NCBI GenBank assembly: GCA_013339895.1
Contig: JABACO010000017.1
Span: forward strand, 6,012,483 to 6,076,482
Reading direction: 5' to 3'
Origin: Ephydatia muelleri
Lineage: Eukaryota > Porifera > Demospongiae > Spongillida > Spongillidae
DNA length: 64,000 nt
Part shown: positions 21,221 through 32,363 of the stretch, piece by piece
Layout: each line of letters starts with the position of its first letter
How positions within the stretch are numbered: the stretch's first letter is position 1
Made by a program: the position numbers and the translations under genes
Notes under the pieces: model-generated
Seen by the model: only the letters and a program-made list of their open reading frames with translations
Told to the model about the DNA's origin: nothing
The model's database searches: none

Positions 21221-21370
21221 CGACAGCCTGACGACAGAACTATCGAGAACTGTAGTGCCGTGTGCATTAAAGAACAATAGTTGGCTGGTATATAATTGAG
21301 TGTATTGTATGCGTAGGGTGAGACACTGTCATAAAGTTTGTAGTCTGTTTGGGACTGTGAGTGCGCTACA
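21179..21370 (+). repeat. 3' LTR of the gypsy element
   Basis: Identical to the 5' LTR. A purine-rich stretch, GGATGGGGAG, just before it is the likely polypurine tract. GTAT follows at 21371-21374. Confidence 0.93.
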
Positions 21371-24300
21371 GTATCATAGAGAATGCTTTTTGCAGTACAC
21401 GTAGGCGCCGTGATTAATTAATAAGGTTGGCCTGCTAAATTTTGCCAAAAGCGGTTCAGGTGTATTGATTTGCAGGAAACCTTGGTGTATGAAGTTAATC
21501 TGTTTTGGATCCGCTGTACATGTATGTGCATTCTGGGCTGCAGCCTTTAGGATAAACGGGAGGGGGGGGGGGGGGGGGGGGGGGGCAGTCGAATTTTGTT
21601 TTGTAATTGACCTTTCAATAACAGATTGTTTATTTTGAGTGTTATATCCTTTGTTCGTTGATGTTTTGTATAATATATAGCCATTGGAGGTAAATATTTA
21701 ATTTCAATCCTTATTTACACCTTTGTTTAATCAATCTTTTGAACTTTACCACTATCAATCCTTGTTTCCTGACATACTAGTACAAGCGTGTAGAATCGAC
21801 AGTGACTTAAGGCGAAATTACTAATTACGTAATCATCACGCCGTAATCATTACCACTGAGTTTCTCGCGATCGCGCTACGCGCGTACGTGAATGTAAAAA
21901 CGGAATGATTTTAAAGTTAAACTCTCAATGGTAACGGTAGGTGACCTGACTTTGGGGAGGGGGGAGGGGTGTCGTTTTAACACATCCCCCCCCCCACACA
22001 CACACACACAAACACACCCGTGGATCCACTGAAAAGTTTTAATTTGGTGAAATGTTGAAACGATGGACAGACCCGTTAGCAACGCCGCCTGGCAACCGCA
22101 TGACCTCAGGAATTTGAGGCAGTAGAAGTAAATAGGACAGTCTTACAATATAACAAGGGCATGGTCAATTAGAAAAACTTTTTTTGTGTCAAAGTGTGTC
22201 AAGTTGATCAAGTGTATCTGCCGTGCTTTCACCTCGAAAATGGGCTATTTGAAGCCTCAACAATTTCTGAACTCATCAGCAATAAAAAATATTTGGCAAA
22301 GTGGAACAAACAACAGCCAATGGCGCAAATAAAGGTGATACTGACAGGGTGTGCTATCAATTTTTAGTATGTACTACCAGAAATAATCTACTTTATTATC
22401 TCTGTTACGACTACTTTTTTTGATAGTGATATACCCGTTTGAAAAGTACCGATTTCGGCAGTGTTATTAAATATTTACTAGCACAATAATTATTATATTA
22501 ACCAAATTGGTTGCATATTGGTTATAACCTCATCCAGTTGATCTATTATTTTATAACTTTGCATGTATCACTTCTCGAAGATAGTAGCACCAAAAGCCCT
22601 TGATAAGGAGTTTTGCATTTCAGAACCATTTATCAGTGTACTTTAACTGAGCATCCCTTTGATGGGATATGAACAGATACTGTTACTGTTAACAATGCAT
22701 GTACAACATAATCTTGATTAGTACCAAATTATATTTAACATATTCAAGTTATTTAGTTAACCATTCGCTCTCTCTAACTCGCAGATATAACTTGTACCAT
22801 ATAGAATCTGTGTGCTATGCTTGTACCTAATGTCATCATTTCAGATCATTACCTGAACCACAGGCACGTCTCATCCGAAAACGTCGCGGATCTTTGTTCA
22901 ATCTCTGTCAGTCATACGAAAGTCACGCGTAGGGCGTACAGTAGTTACGGTTATATATTGAATTTTGTGAAGCCGCATTCCAATGTCAAAAATTTATTGT
23001 ACACGTCATGCAACATTACTCACCACTCCGACTCTCCTCCGTCACGACGGCCCCAACCCCGACCTCCGTCACCGGTGCTACATGCATCTCATGTCTACGT
23101 GTACGTACATGGATGGTCCTAACAAAAGGATGCTCTAACAATTCAGAATAATATGCAAGGTCATAATAAAAGCAGTTCATGTTTATATGGCGACAAGATG
23201 TTTATGTTTTCTTTAACGTTTTGAACATAACGTTGCATGCCATCTTTGCCTCTCCATTTTTCAAGTTACGTGCTTTTGTACTGGCCTGACATGCGTCATC
23301 TGTTTGCTAAGCAACTGCATGAACTGACAGATATATCGTCATTTCTGCAAAAATTCCATAGGACTGCAATGGATGGGTATGGCATGTACATTGAATACAG
23401 TATGTTTATGCATCAGTTCGCTGAGGGTGCAGTCTTCAATACCTGATGTATCCTCTGTTCTTCCCAGATGGGGCATACCATCTGTTGGAAGAATCCCACT
23501 TGGTATGGGGGTTGTAGCTACGCATTTTGCCGTATCCACGTGAGTTGTAAGACTCGCCGTAGTATCCATTCCCGCCAGCAGAAGCTATGGCAACCAGAAC
23601 AGCCAAGAACACCGCCAGAACAGAAATCTTCATCTTCAGCTGATTTCTTGAATATACTGATCGAATGATGAAATCACAACCGAACGTTGGTGCCTTTATA
23701 CTTCAAACCTGCATTATATCGTGTCTGATGGAAAAGAATTGCACCATTGTTCTCATGAAGAGCTCATTTCAACAATTACGTGTGCAACGCTGACTAGTTT
23801 TCCAGTGTACAGATGCTAGCATGTCTGTCCTAAGAAATATGCCCGACTCCACAAAAGCTGCGAGTGATATCATGTGGTGTTATTATGGCGAGTACAGCAT
23901 TTACAGAGAAATAAAACATTAAAATCGTTAAAGATAAGCATACCCGCTCTGTTTGATCTGTGCAAGGGCCCAGGATGTTTACATGTGCATGTATATCGGT
24001 AGTGCATTTACAATGTACATGTAATATAAATGATTAAATTACATAGAAATAATGTTTATGTAATAACTGCTCTATTTTAGCATTATGTTTCATTGAATTA
24101 ATTACAGCACTTTGCTTTCGAAGTGTTATTGCTTCCTATTTCTATGGCGGGAATCCTTGACAGATAATTGTACTTGAAAATGTTCTCGCTTTAGCGTTGT
24201 TTTAAACTCTTTTTTCCCCTTCGTATCTAAGGGGAAATATATTTATCACACATAAGGAATGTTACGTGAATTATTTTCATGTACCAAGTATAGGCTATTA

Positions 24301-24408
24301 CTGACAATTTCCCTTATTATGTGTATTAGACTCTTGTTTCCCTGCATTGTACACCAGTATTGTCTCCAAATGCTTTATACCACGAATGTATCATAGAGAA
24401 TGATTTTA
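21371..24408. repeat. Array module d, superunit 1
   Basis: Collinear with 37751-40761 and 52215-55261. It includes a 24-G tract (21562-21585), the C/CA tract near 21985-22015 and peptide gene d1. The rest shows no supported gene. Confidence 0.85.
23436..23633 (-). CDS. Secreted Gly/Tyr-rich peptide, copy d1
   Basis: Type d: identical to type c except that the mature residue third from the end is Ile (GYIRY instead of GYNRY), with an AGG codon for the next Arg. TATA box at 23693-23700. Confidence 0.85.
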   Translation of the reverse strand: MKISVLAVFLAVLVAIASAGGNGYYGESYNSRGYGKMRSYNPHTKWDSSNRWYAPSGKNRGYIRY

Positions 24409-24613
24409 GTTACTTCTTGCAGTACACGTAGGGGCCGTGATTTAATTAATAAGGCTGGCTGGCATAACTGCTAAATTGTGCGTTGCCAAAAGCGGTCCGG
24501 GTGTATTGATTTGCAGGAAACCTTGGTGTAGGAAGTTAATCTGTTTTTGGATCCGCTGTACATGTATGTACATCCTGGGCTGTGGGTGCAAGGGCGTACG
24601 CAGCCTTTAGAAA

Positions 24614-24645
<32 letters not shown>
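24614..24645 (+). repeat. 32-base G tract, length-variable between copies
   Basis: An uninterrupted G run. The equivalent tracts are 19 G at 204, 24 at 21562, 10 at 37931, 24 at 40968 and 19 at 52402, while types b and c have only about 6-7. Capable of G-quadruplex formation; exact lengths are unreliable in most assemblies. Confidence 0.8.
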
Positions 24646-24646
<1 letters not shown>

Positions 24647-25080
24647 CGAATTTTGTTTTGTAGTTGACCTTTCAATAACAGATTTCTTATTTTGAGCGTT
24701 ATTTCATTTGTTCGTTGATGCTTTGTATATTATATAGCCATTGGAGGTTAATATTTAATTTCAATCACGAGCGACTGATTATTTACACCTTTGTATAATC
24801 AATCGTTTGAACTTTACTGCAACTATATCAATCCTTTATTCCTGACATACTAGTACAAGCGTGCGAAATTACTAATTACGTAAATCATCACGCCGTAATC
24901 ATTACCACTGAGTTTCTCGCGATCGTGCTACGCGTACGTGAATGTAAGTACGGAATGATTTTAAAGTTAAACTCGTAATGGTAACGGTAGGTGACCTGAC
25001 TTTGGGGAAGGGGGAGGGGTGTCGTTTTAACACATCGGCCCCCCTCCCACCACACACACACACACATACACACACATACA

Positions 25081-25133
<53 letters not shown>

Positions 25134-26315
25134 CCGTGGATCCACTGAAAACTTTAAATTTGGTGAAATATTGAAACCATGGACAGACCCGTTAGCAACG
25201 CCGCCTGGCAACCGCATAACCCCTCAGGAATTTGAGGCAGTAGAAGAAAACAGAACATTCTTACAATATAACAAGGGCATGGTCAATTAGAACAACATTT
25301 TTTGTATCAAAGTGTGTCCAGTTGATCAAGTGTATCTGCCGTGCTTTCACCTCGAAATTGGGCTCTTTGAAGCCTCAACCATTTCTAAACTCATCAGCAA
25401 TAAAAAATATTTGGCAAAGTGGAACAAACAACAGCCAACGGCGCAAACAAAGGTGACAATTTTTAGTATGTACTACTAGCGATAATCTTATAATATCTCT
25501 GTTAGGACTACTTTTTTTGATAGTGATATACCCGTTTGAAAAGTACCGATTTCGGCAGTGTTATTGACTATTTACTAGCATAATAATTATTGTATTAACT
25601 AATAGGTTGCATATTGGTTATAACCTCTTCCAGTAGACTTATATATAACTTTACATGTATCACTTAGTAGCACCAAAAGTCCTTGATATGGAGTTTTGTG
25701 TATCAGAACCATATATCAGTGTACTTTAACTGAGCATCCCTTTGATGGGATATGAACAGATACTGTTACTGTTAGCAATGCATGTACAACATAATCTTGA
25801 TTAGTGATGGTTCTGGGCAGCAATGTGTTGTGGAGCAATGCTTACAGTGTTCCTTCATGACTTACTCCAAACAACTCTTACGCCAACGTACATATATACG
25901 TACGCGGTGCAGCGTAGCTTTGGGTCCTATGCCGAGGCTAAGTCATTTTGTTGTGCATGTGACTGCACGCGGCAGTACCAAATTATATTTGGTTAACCAT
26001 TCGCTCTCTCTAACTCGCAGATATAACTTGCAAGTATCATATAGAATGTGTGCTATGCTTGTAGCTAATGTCATCATTTCAGATCCGTTACCAGAACCAC
26101 AGGCACGTCTCATCCGAAAACGTCGCGGATCTTTGTTCAATCTCTGTCAGTCATACGAAAGTCACGCGTAGGGCGTACAGTAGTTACGGTTATGTATTAA
26201 ATTTTGTGAAGCCGCATTCCAAAGTAAAAAATTTATTGTACACGTCATGAAACATTACTTACCACTCCGACTCTCCTCCGTCACGACGGCCCCAACCCCG
26301 ACCTCCGTCACCGGT

Positions 26316-26643
26316 TGTAGTGATTGCTGTAATAGGTATCATAGATGTGTGCGTGTAATTGTTAGATGTCTGGTCCTAAAGCAGCCAGACTGTATGTCCC
26401 TGATTGTAGAAGCATCTAGAAGCATCTTCGCACGTGATGGACCGGTGCTATTAAAGGCTGTGACAACCTGGCAGATGGGGCATTACACCTGACGTGGGAA
26501 CTTGGCAGGCAGTGGTTGTATGCAGAGTGTGTGCTTTGTGTTGTTTGTATACCACTGTGATTTGGGCTATTCGAGACTCTGCACAACTCGGTAGTTCTGG
26601 CGCAGCGCGTACGTTGGCCACAGTCTCAGTCACAGTTACTACA
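26316..26643. mobile_element. 328-bp solo-LTR-like element, superunit 2
   Basis: Starts TGTAGTGATTGCTG, ends GTTACTACA, and is flanked by CCGGT at 26311-26315 and 26644-26648. The other module types show the uninterrupted site GTCACCGGTGCTGCATG. TG...CA ends, short inverted termini and a 5-bp duplication fit a solitary LTR. A non-autonomous Ginger-like element (TGTNR ends, CCGG target) is the alternative. No coding potential. Confidence 0.7.
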
Positions 26644-27021
26644 CCGGTGCTGCATGTATCTCATGTCTACGTGTACGTACATCACGGTACATGGATGGTC
26701 CTAACAGAAGGATGCTCTAACCATGTAAAATAAATTTCTACATATGCAAGGTCATAATATAAGCAGTTCATGTTTATATGGCGACAAGATGTTTATGTTT
26801 TCTTTGACTTTTTGAACACAACGTTGCATGCCATCTTTGCCTCTCCATTTTCAAGTTACGTGCTTTTGTACTGGCCTGACATGGGTCATCTGTTTGCTAA
26901 GCAACTGAACTGACAGATATATCGTAATTTCTGCAAAAATTCCATACGACTGCAATGGATGGGTATGGCATGTACATTAAATACAGTATGTTTATGCATC
27001 AGTTCGCTGAGGGTGCGATCT

Positions 27022-27219
27022 TCAATATCTGATGTATCCTCTGTTCTTCCCAGATGGGGCATGCCATCTGTTGGAAGAATCCCACTTGGTAGGGGCGTTG
27101 TAGCTACGCATCTTGCCGTATCCACGTGAGTTGTAAGGCCCGCCGTAGTATCCATTCCCGCCAGCAGAAGCTATGGCAACAAGAACAGCCATGAACACCG
27201 CAAGAACGGAAATTTTCAT
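27022..27219 (-). CDS. Secreted Gly/Tyr-rich peptide, copy a2
   Basis: Type a is the most diverged. The signal peptide has Met10 (AVFMAVL). The mature part carries Gly-Pro instead of Glu-Ser (GYYGGPYNSRGYG), NAPTKW instead of NPHTKW, RWHAPSG instead of RWYAPSG, and ends GYIRY. Loss of Glu makes it more basic. TATA box at 27279-27286. Confidence 0.85.
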   Translation of the reverse strand: MKISVLAVFMAVLVAIASAGGNGYYGGPYNSRGYGKMRSYNAPTKWDSSNRWHAPSGKNRGYIRY

Positions 27220-27980
27220 CTTCAGCTGATTTCTTCGATTTATTGATCGAATGATGAAATCACAACCGACCGTTGGTGCCTTTATACTTCAAACCTGCAT
27301 TATATCGATGGAAAAGAATTACTTCATTGTTCTGATGAAGCATATTCGAATTATTACGTGTGCAAGGCTGGCTAGTTTTCCCGCATACAGATGCTAGCAT
27401 GTCTGTCTTAAGAAAAAAGCCCGACGCCACAAAGGCATTTGTGTCATATCATGGGGTGTTGTTTTGGCGAGTACTGCACTTACAGAGAAATAAAACACTA
27501 AAATCATTAAAGATAAGCATACCCGCTCTGTTTGATCTGTGCAAGGGTCCAGGATATACATGTGCGCGTAAATTGGTGGTTCTCATGCAGAGTAGGTCCT
27601 AAAATAAGAGTTTAAATTACATTGAAATGATATTTTATGTAATAACAGCTTTAGTTTAGCAATGTGTTTCATGCAGTGAATTAATTACAGCAGTTTGCTT
27701 TCGAAATGAAGGTTTAATTCATAAAACACTACTTTAATATCGTGTTATTGCTTCCTATTTCTAAATCAAGTACTGAAATGGCGGGAATCATTTCATTACT
27801 GATAATTGAACTATTCAAATATGCGTTGTTCTAAACTTTTTTTTTTCCTTCGTATCTAATGGGAAGTATATATTCACCACACATATGGAACGTTATATGT
27901 ATTATTTTCACGTACCAAATATAGGCTATTAGCGGCAATTTCCCTTATTGCGTGTATTAGACCTTTCCATTTTACACCAG

Positions 27981-29981
27981 GGTCATTCCAAGTCAAATCA
28001 ACACAATTATTGACACCTATGTTTCAATTTTTTGTAATATTTTGTATTTTTGTTGCACTCATTGAGTTACACAAAAATATGTTATACTAAACTTCAAAGT
28101 GAAATCGTTTGGGAACCACAAGGTGTGAAAATATTGACCACAAATGTAAACAATGCTGAATATCTCGATGGGCATTGCATGTTAAGCTCAAATATTTTTA
28201 CCACATATAGCTGCCATGAGAAGCTACTTTAGTTGAAATGGGTGTGGCTTTATGTTTCTCACTGTGCGATATATTTCACTTCTCATGCTTCGTAACGCTG
28301 GTAATTAAAAAACATCACTTTTTTTTCGTTTTTCCTCCTCTTAACTGAAGAGTGCACTATGTTCTTTAGGTCTTGCAAGTTTGAAGATGGCATGAAAAGC
28401 CATTCCCTTGGCATAATGCTTTGAAGTAAGTGTAAAGGAGCTGCAATGAAACCTTATAAAGGCGATAATCAAGTGCTATGTAAACGTCTATGCAAGCGCA
28501 CAATAGGCGTTGTTACATGTACACAATAAGCACCGTGATGTAGCATGGGAAAGGATACATGGTGTCCGATATAGCGTGGGAAAGGATACATGGTGTCCGA
28601 TATAGCGTGGGAAAGGGTACATAGTTGCATCCGATTTTAAGTGCCGTTTCGTTAATTGTTCCATTTCAAGTCCGTTGCGTTCGTTGTTCATTTCAATTGC
28701 TGTTGCGTTCGTTGTTCCATTTCAAGTCCGTTGCGTTCGTTGTTCATTTCAATTGCTGTTGCGTTCGTTGTTCCAGTTCAAGTCCGCTGCGTTCGTTGTT
28801 CATTTCAATTGCTGTTGCGTTCGTTGTTCCTTTTCAAGTCCGTTGCGTTCGTTGTTCATTTCAATTGCTGTTGCGTTCGTTGTTCCATTTCAAGTCCGTT
28901 GCGTTCGTTGTTCATTTCATTTGCTGTTGCGTTCGTTGTTCCATTTCAAGTCCGTTACGTTCGTTGTTCCATTTCAAGTCCGTTGTCCTTGCTGTTCCAT
29001 TTCAAGTCCCCGTATAGAGGACATGTCATTCAAATTCTTACCGTATTGCTGTGATCCTCTGAAAAGTCATACAAGGAAACGTACTCGGGGTAGTTTGAGG
29101 CCCATGCCCAATAGCCTCATCACAAAGTTTCCATCTCTGCAGCTAACATCCAGACACAAGATTTGTTCCACCTGCCGTCAAAAACTGTATAAGTTGGACC
29201 CCGAAGAATGTGTGTCGACAACTTCCGTCGAATGTAGCATTTTGAGTACAGCAAGCATAAGTAATGTTCCTGAACGCGAGGCTGATGCTCCTGAATTCTC
29301 TGGATATGCAAGTACAGCGATGACATCGATTGCTGCATGTAACCAGAATGATGAAGGTGACGAGACTAATACATGTACCAGCCACAGTGAACTTGAAGAC
29401 AATGACGACGATTCACAAATCATGCTGGGTGATGAAATCAGCTGCAGTGAAATTGGTGCAGACAGTGATATAGAAGGATACCGTAGTGATGAAGAAACTA
29501 CGGACAACAGCAATACTGATCCAATGAATTCCATTGTTCACAGCACTCAGAGCGAAATAAGTGACAATGAATTACAGATTGATGACATGTCTAGAAATGA
29601 AAACGACATTACCAAACTCAATGAAACCCTTATTTGTTATGGAATTTCTCCAGTATCGAAAAGGGAAGCGCTCAGACAAGGCAAAAATTATGGTCTGAGA
29701 AAGATCAGGAGACTTGAAGGCAGACTTAGCGCAAGCATCAAACGTACTGTTGGGGTAGATCTTTGTCTCAGCCCAGAAGAAGATGCTGAATCTACTATAA
29801 TCAAACAACTAAAGGAAAAGTTCAATTCTTCACTAAAAAGAAGTGAAATGGTGCAAATTCTTACTGTCTTACCCAAGAACTGGCCCATACGAAGAATTGT
29901 TGAAGAATTTGGTGCCACTAATTTCATGGCTAGACAAGCAAAAAAACTTGTTCATGAAAAGCATTTGAAGACAATACTGGT
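27981..29981 (+). mobile_element. 2.0-kb insertion unique to superunit 2
   Basis: Superunit 3 reads straight through (TTTTACACCAATATTGTCTTC at about 44301). Here TTTTACACCAG is followed by GGTCATTCCAAGTCAAATCAAC and array sequence resumes at 29982 with CAGTATTGTCTTC, so a CAG triplet may be duplicated. No matching terminal inverted repeats were found. It carries minisatellites and the ORF at 29023. The class is unassigned; it may be a truncated DNA transposon whose 3' end was lost on integration. Confidence 0.7.
28650..29010 (+). repeat. ~56-bp minisatellite (GTTGCGTTCGTTGTTC...)
   Basis: Alternating 28-base half-units, GTTGCGTTCGTTGTTCCATTTCAAGTCC and a partner ending TTTCAATTGCT, repeat about six times. 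Three 31-base units (GTCCGATATAGCGTGGGAAAGGATACATG) lie just upstream at 28535-28622. Frames through it are open only because of the repeat. Confidence 0.85.
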
Positions 29982-30030
29982 CAGTATTGTCTTCAAATGC
30001 TATACAACACTAATTTCTCATAGAGAATGA
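29023..30030 (+). CDS. Transposon-type zinc-finger/helix protein, truncated
   Basis: From the ATG at 29023, 335 codons; the open frame upstream is minisatellite. It starts with a Cys pair (LPYCCDP), then CSTCRQKLYKL, a possible four-Cys zinc site. A long acidic Ser/Asp/Glu-rich linker follows, then a basic helical region (REALRQGKNYGLRKIRRLEG) and a helix-turn-helix-like segment (MVQILTVLPKNWPIRRIVEE, then FGATNFMARQAKKLVHEK). Proteins with this N-terminal plan are, from memory, repetitive in invertebrate genomes and mobile-element derived. The exact superfamily is not recognised. The last 20 or so codons run through the insertion junction into array DNA, so the C-terminus is lost. Confidence 0.5.
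   Translation: MSFKFLPYCCDPLKSHTRKRTRGSLRPMPNSLITKFPSLQLTSRHKICSTCRQKLYKLDPEECVSTTSVECSILSTASISNVPEREADAPEFSGYASTAMTSIAACNQNDEGDETNTCTSHSELEDNDDDSQIMLGDEISCSEIGADSDIEGYRSDEETTDNSNTDPMNSIVHSTQSEISDNELQIDDMSRNENDITKLNETLICYGISPVSKREALRQGKNYGLRKIRRLEGRLSASIKRTVGVDLCLSPEEDAESTIIKQLKEKFNSSLKRSEMVQILTVLPKNWPIRRIVEEFGATNFMARQAKKLVHEKHLKTILVSIVFKCYTTLISHRE
29961..30000. repeat. Perfect 19-bp palindromic junction
   Basis: GCATTTGAAGACAATACTG, then GT, then CAGTATTGTCTTCAAATGC. The right arm is ordinary array sequence present in every module. The left arm is the inserted element's last 19 bases and is its exact reverse complement. Confidence 0.9.
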
Positions 30031-30762
30031 TTTTAGTCACTTCTTGCAGTACACGTAGGTGCCATGATTAATAGAGTTAATAGAGCTGGCTGGCATAGCT
30101 GCTGCGGTGATCACCACGGATCGTCTTTTATCACAGTATTCAAACATAAATCAAACAATTGGAACTGTATATTTGCATATTGAACTTAAAATATCGTGTC
30201 ACTGTGGAGACGCGACGCCCTTCAATTATGTCACGTTGTGAAGGGTCTGTTACGCGAAATGTAGTCGGCCGGTGTTGCGGTACAGTTTATCCCGGGATAT
30301 TATATCCGCCCGGATAATTCACGCTAGGATATTTTATCCGGCCGGATATTATGTCCTAGTACGTTTTATCCTACCCTGGTATACTTTATCCTACCCTAGG
30401 ATAAACTATCCTAGGATACTTTACCCTACCCGTATTTACTATACACTATATAGAATTTGTTTATCCTGGATGTACATGTGATGTATAAACGCATATAATG
30501 TTACATGTTTTATTCTTTTAAAATCATTAAAATAATTTAATTTGTCATAAAACACGTATATGCTAAAACTGAGATTCACTGTAAAATTACATTTTCAAAA
30601 TGACTGTTTATGTTTGTTATATAAATGGACTCTTCTTCACCCATTCTGCTTGATGCCACCCTTGGAGAGTGTCTTAGCCATTTGAAGGTGATCCCAGATG
30701 GTCTAAACTCTAAGTAGGATTTCAAAATTTTAAAATATATACACGCACAATACCATTATTAC

Positions 30763-32363
30763 CTATATATGTATGCGGAGAGTGCCACGTTTTGCATTGT
30801 ATTGTGCCTTTTGTCGTTGCTGAGCTCGTTCAATGTTTTTATAGACCTTCTGATGGTATTTCTCCCGGATTGCTAGTAGATTACCATAAGTTTCTTCCAT
30901 ATCATATGTACATGTGTTCTCGCCTGTGACATTAGTGGTTGCCTTGCAGCTGAATTCATGATCGATTGCTATACGAGGGTTACGATTGTACATAATGAAG
31001 AAGGGGCTAAACTGTGAAGAATCCTGCTTTGCTATGCAATAAGCATACAAGGCTGCATCTATATTTTCATCCTAGTTTTCTTTAGCTTCTGAAAATTTGA
31101 TCAAGCCCTTGTCAGTGTTTGATTAGTGCGCTCATCCAAACCCTTAGTTTGAGGGTGATAGGGACTGCTAATCCTGTGCTCAATCCCTGTCAGCTTAAAC
31201 AAACAGCTGAAAAGGATAATAAACAATAATGGTTTAAATGCATGAAACAATTGAAAATTACCTTGAAAGTTGATTTACAAATTCCCTTCCCTGATCTGAT
31301 ATGATGATGTCAGGCCAGCCATAACGACAAAACACTGTTAATGAGAAATAAGCAACACCAACTGCTGTCTTATCTTTAAGTGGAGCACCTTCAGGCCACT
31401 TTGAGAAGTAATCTGTTACTGTCACAATATGTTTATTTTCCTACATGTTTCAGGTAATGGACCTACAAAGATGAGAATGATTGGACATAAAAAGTTCTCA
31501 GAGAGAGTTGGTGGTGTATAGGATTCATAGGCAATGATGGTGTACAAAAACAAGGAAACAAGGGTCTAATCAATAATACAACAATCTTATACGTTGCACA
31601 CATGCAACATATCCTACAAATGTGCTAAAAATAGGATTATGACATTATCTCATATTACTGATAAGACCCTTGCTTCCTTGCCTTTTACACAATCATTGCC
31701 TAGGAATCCTATACACCACCAAAGTTCACTTAGAGAATTTTCTTTGTTGTTAACTTATTAAATATACCTATCAGATCAATGCCTATTTGACTCCATGCAT
31801 ACTTTGCTTGGAACTGGAATGGGGTGAAGTTCAGCTTTCTTCCCCTCAACTTTTGCATTGACCCGCTGACATACATCGCATCGTCTGCAGTACTGGTCTA
31901 AATCTCTGTTAATTCCTTTCCACCAGTATGTTTGTCCTGCGTGCATGCTTGTACAAGACCATTATTTGCACCACTCGATACGCTTAGAGAAATTAAACAA
32001 TTAAGAGCTAGATCTCCGGAGTGGACTCCTTACATTATTTTGCGACATTCAGTCACTCGGTCACTTACCTTAGCTCGCGTCTTGTCCCTGCCGTAGTGGC
32101 AACCATCAACGCCACCGTGGCGACATGAATAATATTGGTTCTCTCCTTTGCGTTTGCAATCACCCGTTTGAGACATATCTCATTCACTGCATCTGTTGCT
32201 CTGTAATACAGCAATCGTTCTTTCAGCACAAACATAGCAGCTTGCTGGCGTATTCTCCGTTTCTCGTTTGCTGTAGCTCCAACAGAAGGTCACCACCCTC
32301 TTTACAAGAAGTGAGATAGTCAACCAACACGCTATACCGTTTCTCGTCGATATGCGAAGACAT
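30763..32363 (-). pseudogene. Ginger-like integrase/transposase relic, superunit 2
   Basis: The N-terminal exon starts at ATG 32363 (MSSHIDEKRYSVLVDYLTS). A zinc-finger exon (CDVCQRVNAKVEGKKAELHP) lies near 31850-31900. The first catalytic Asp is in IGIDLI, right before intron 31463-31767 (GTATAT...TTGTAG). The second is in ISDQGREF; intron 31207-31261 follows, and the catalytic Glu is in GLDERTNQTL. So all three catalytic acids survive. But there are frameshifts in the N-terminal exon, before the first Asp region, near 31430 and after the Glu exon, and a TAG replaces an expected Trp near 31072. A functional product is very unlikely. Confidence 0.8.
31509..31721. mobile_element. 213-bp hairpin MITE nested in the Ginger intron
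   Basis: Inverted arms start TGGTGGTGTATAGGATTC and include matching AGGCAATGAT, AAGGAA and AAGGGTCT blocks, with a loop of about 70 bases. It lies wholly inside the integrase intron 31463-31767. No clear target duplication was found. The same element is at 45836-46048. Confidence 0.75.

Larger units (their letters stand above)
17459..21370 (+). mobile_element. Ty3/gypsy LTR retrotransposon, RT-deleted
   Basis: 3912 bases. Two identical 192-bp LTRs, a tRNA-Leu primer site, gag-protease, integrase and a C-terminal tail are flanked by the direct repeat GTAT (17455-17458, 21371-21374). The uninterrupted site is seen in other superunits (for example 37735, GAATGTATCATAGAG). Reverse transcriptase and nearly all of RNase H are missing through an internal deletion near 19287-19330, so the copy cannot copy itself. 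Identical LTRs mean recent insertion or recent LTR conversion. Confidence 0.93.
24409..30035. repeat. Array module a, superunit 2
   Basis: Complete module a with a long G tract, a (CA)n tract at 25049-25133, the LTR-like insertion at 26316, peptide gene a2 and a 2-kb insertion at 27981-29981. Without the two insertions it is collinear with 40762-44362. Confidence 0.85.

Noticed and set aside
25782-26171. Plus-strand ORF ending DPLPEPQARLIRKRRGSLFN and so on, with a 15-base in-frame deletion in type b
   Set aside because: The frame survives in a and b but is broken by a one-base deletion in all d modules, and the block is absent in c. Not enough for a gene.
28675-29022. N-terminal extension of the 29023 ORF
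   Set aside because: Encoded by the 56-bp minisatellite (VAFVV...FHFKSVAFVV units), open in all three frames; the ATG at 29023 is the first start outside the repeat.
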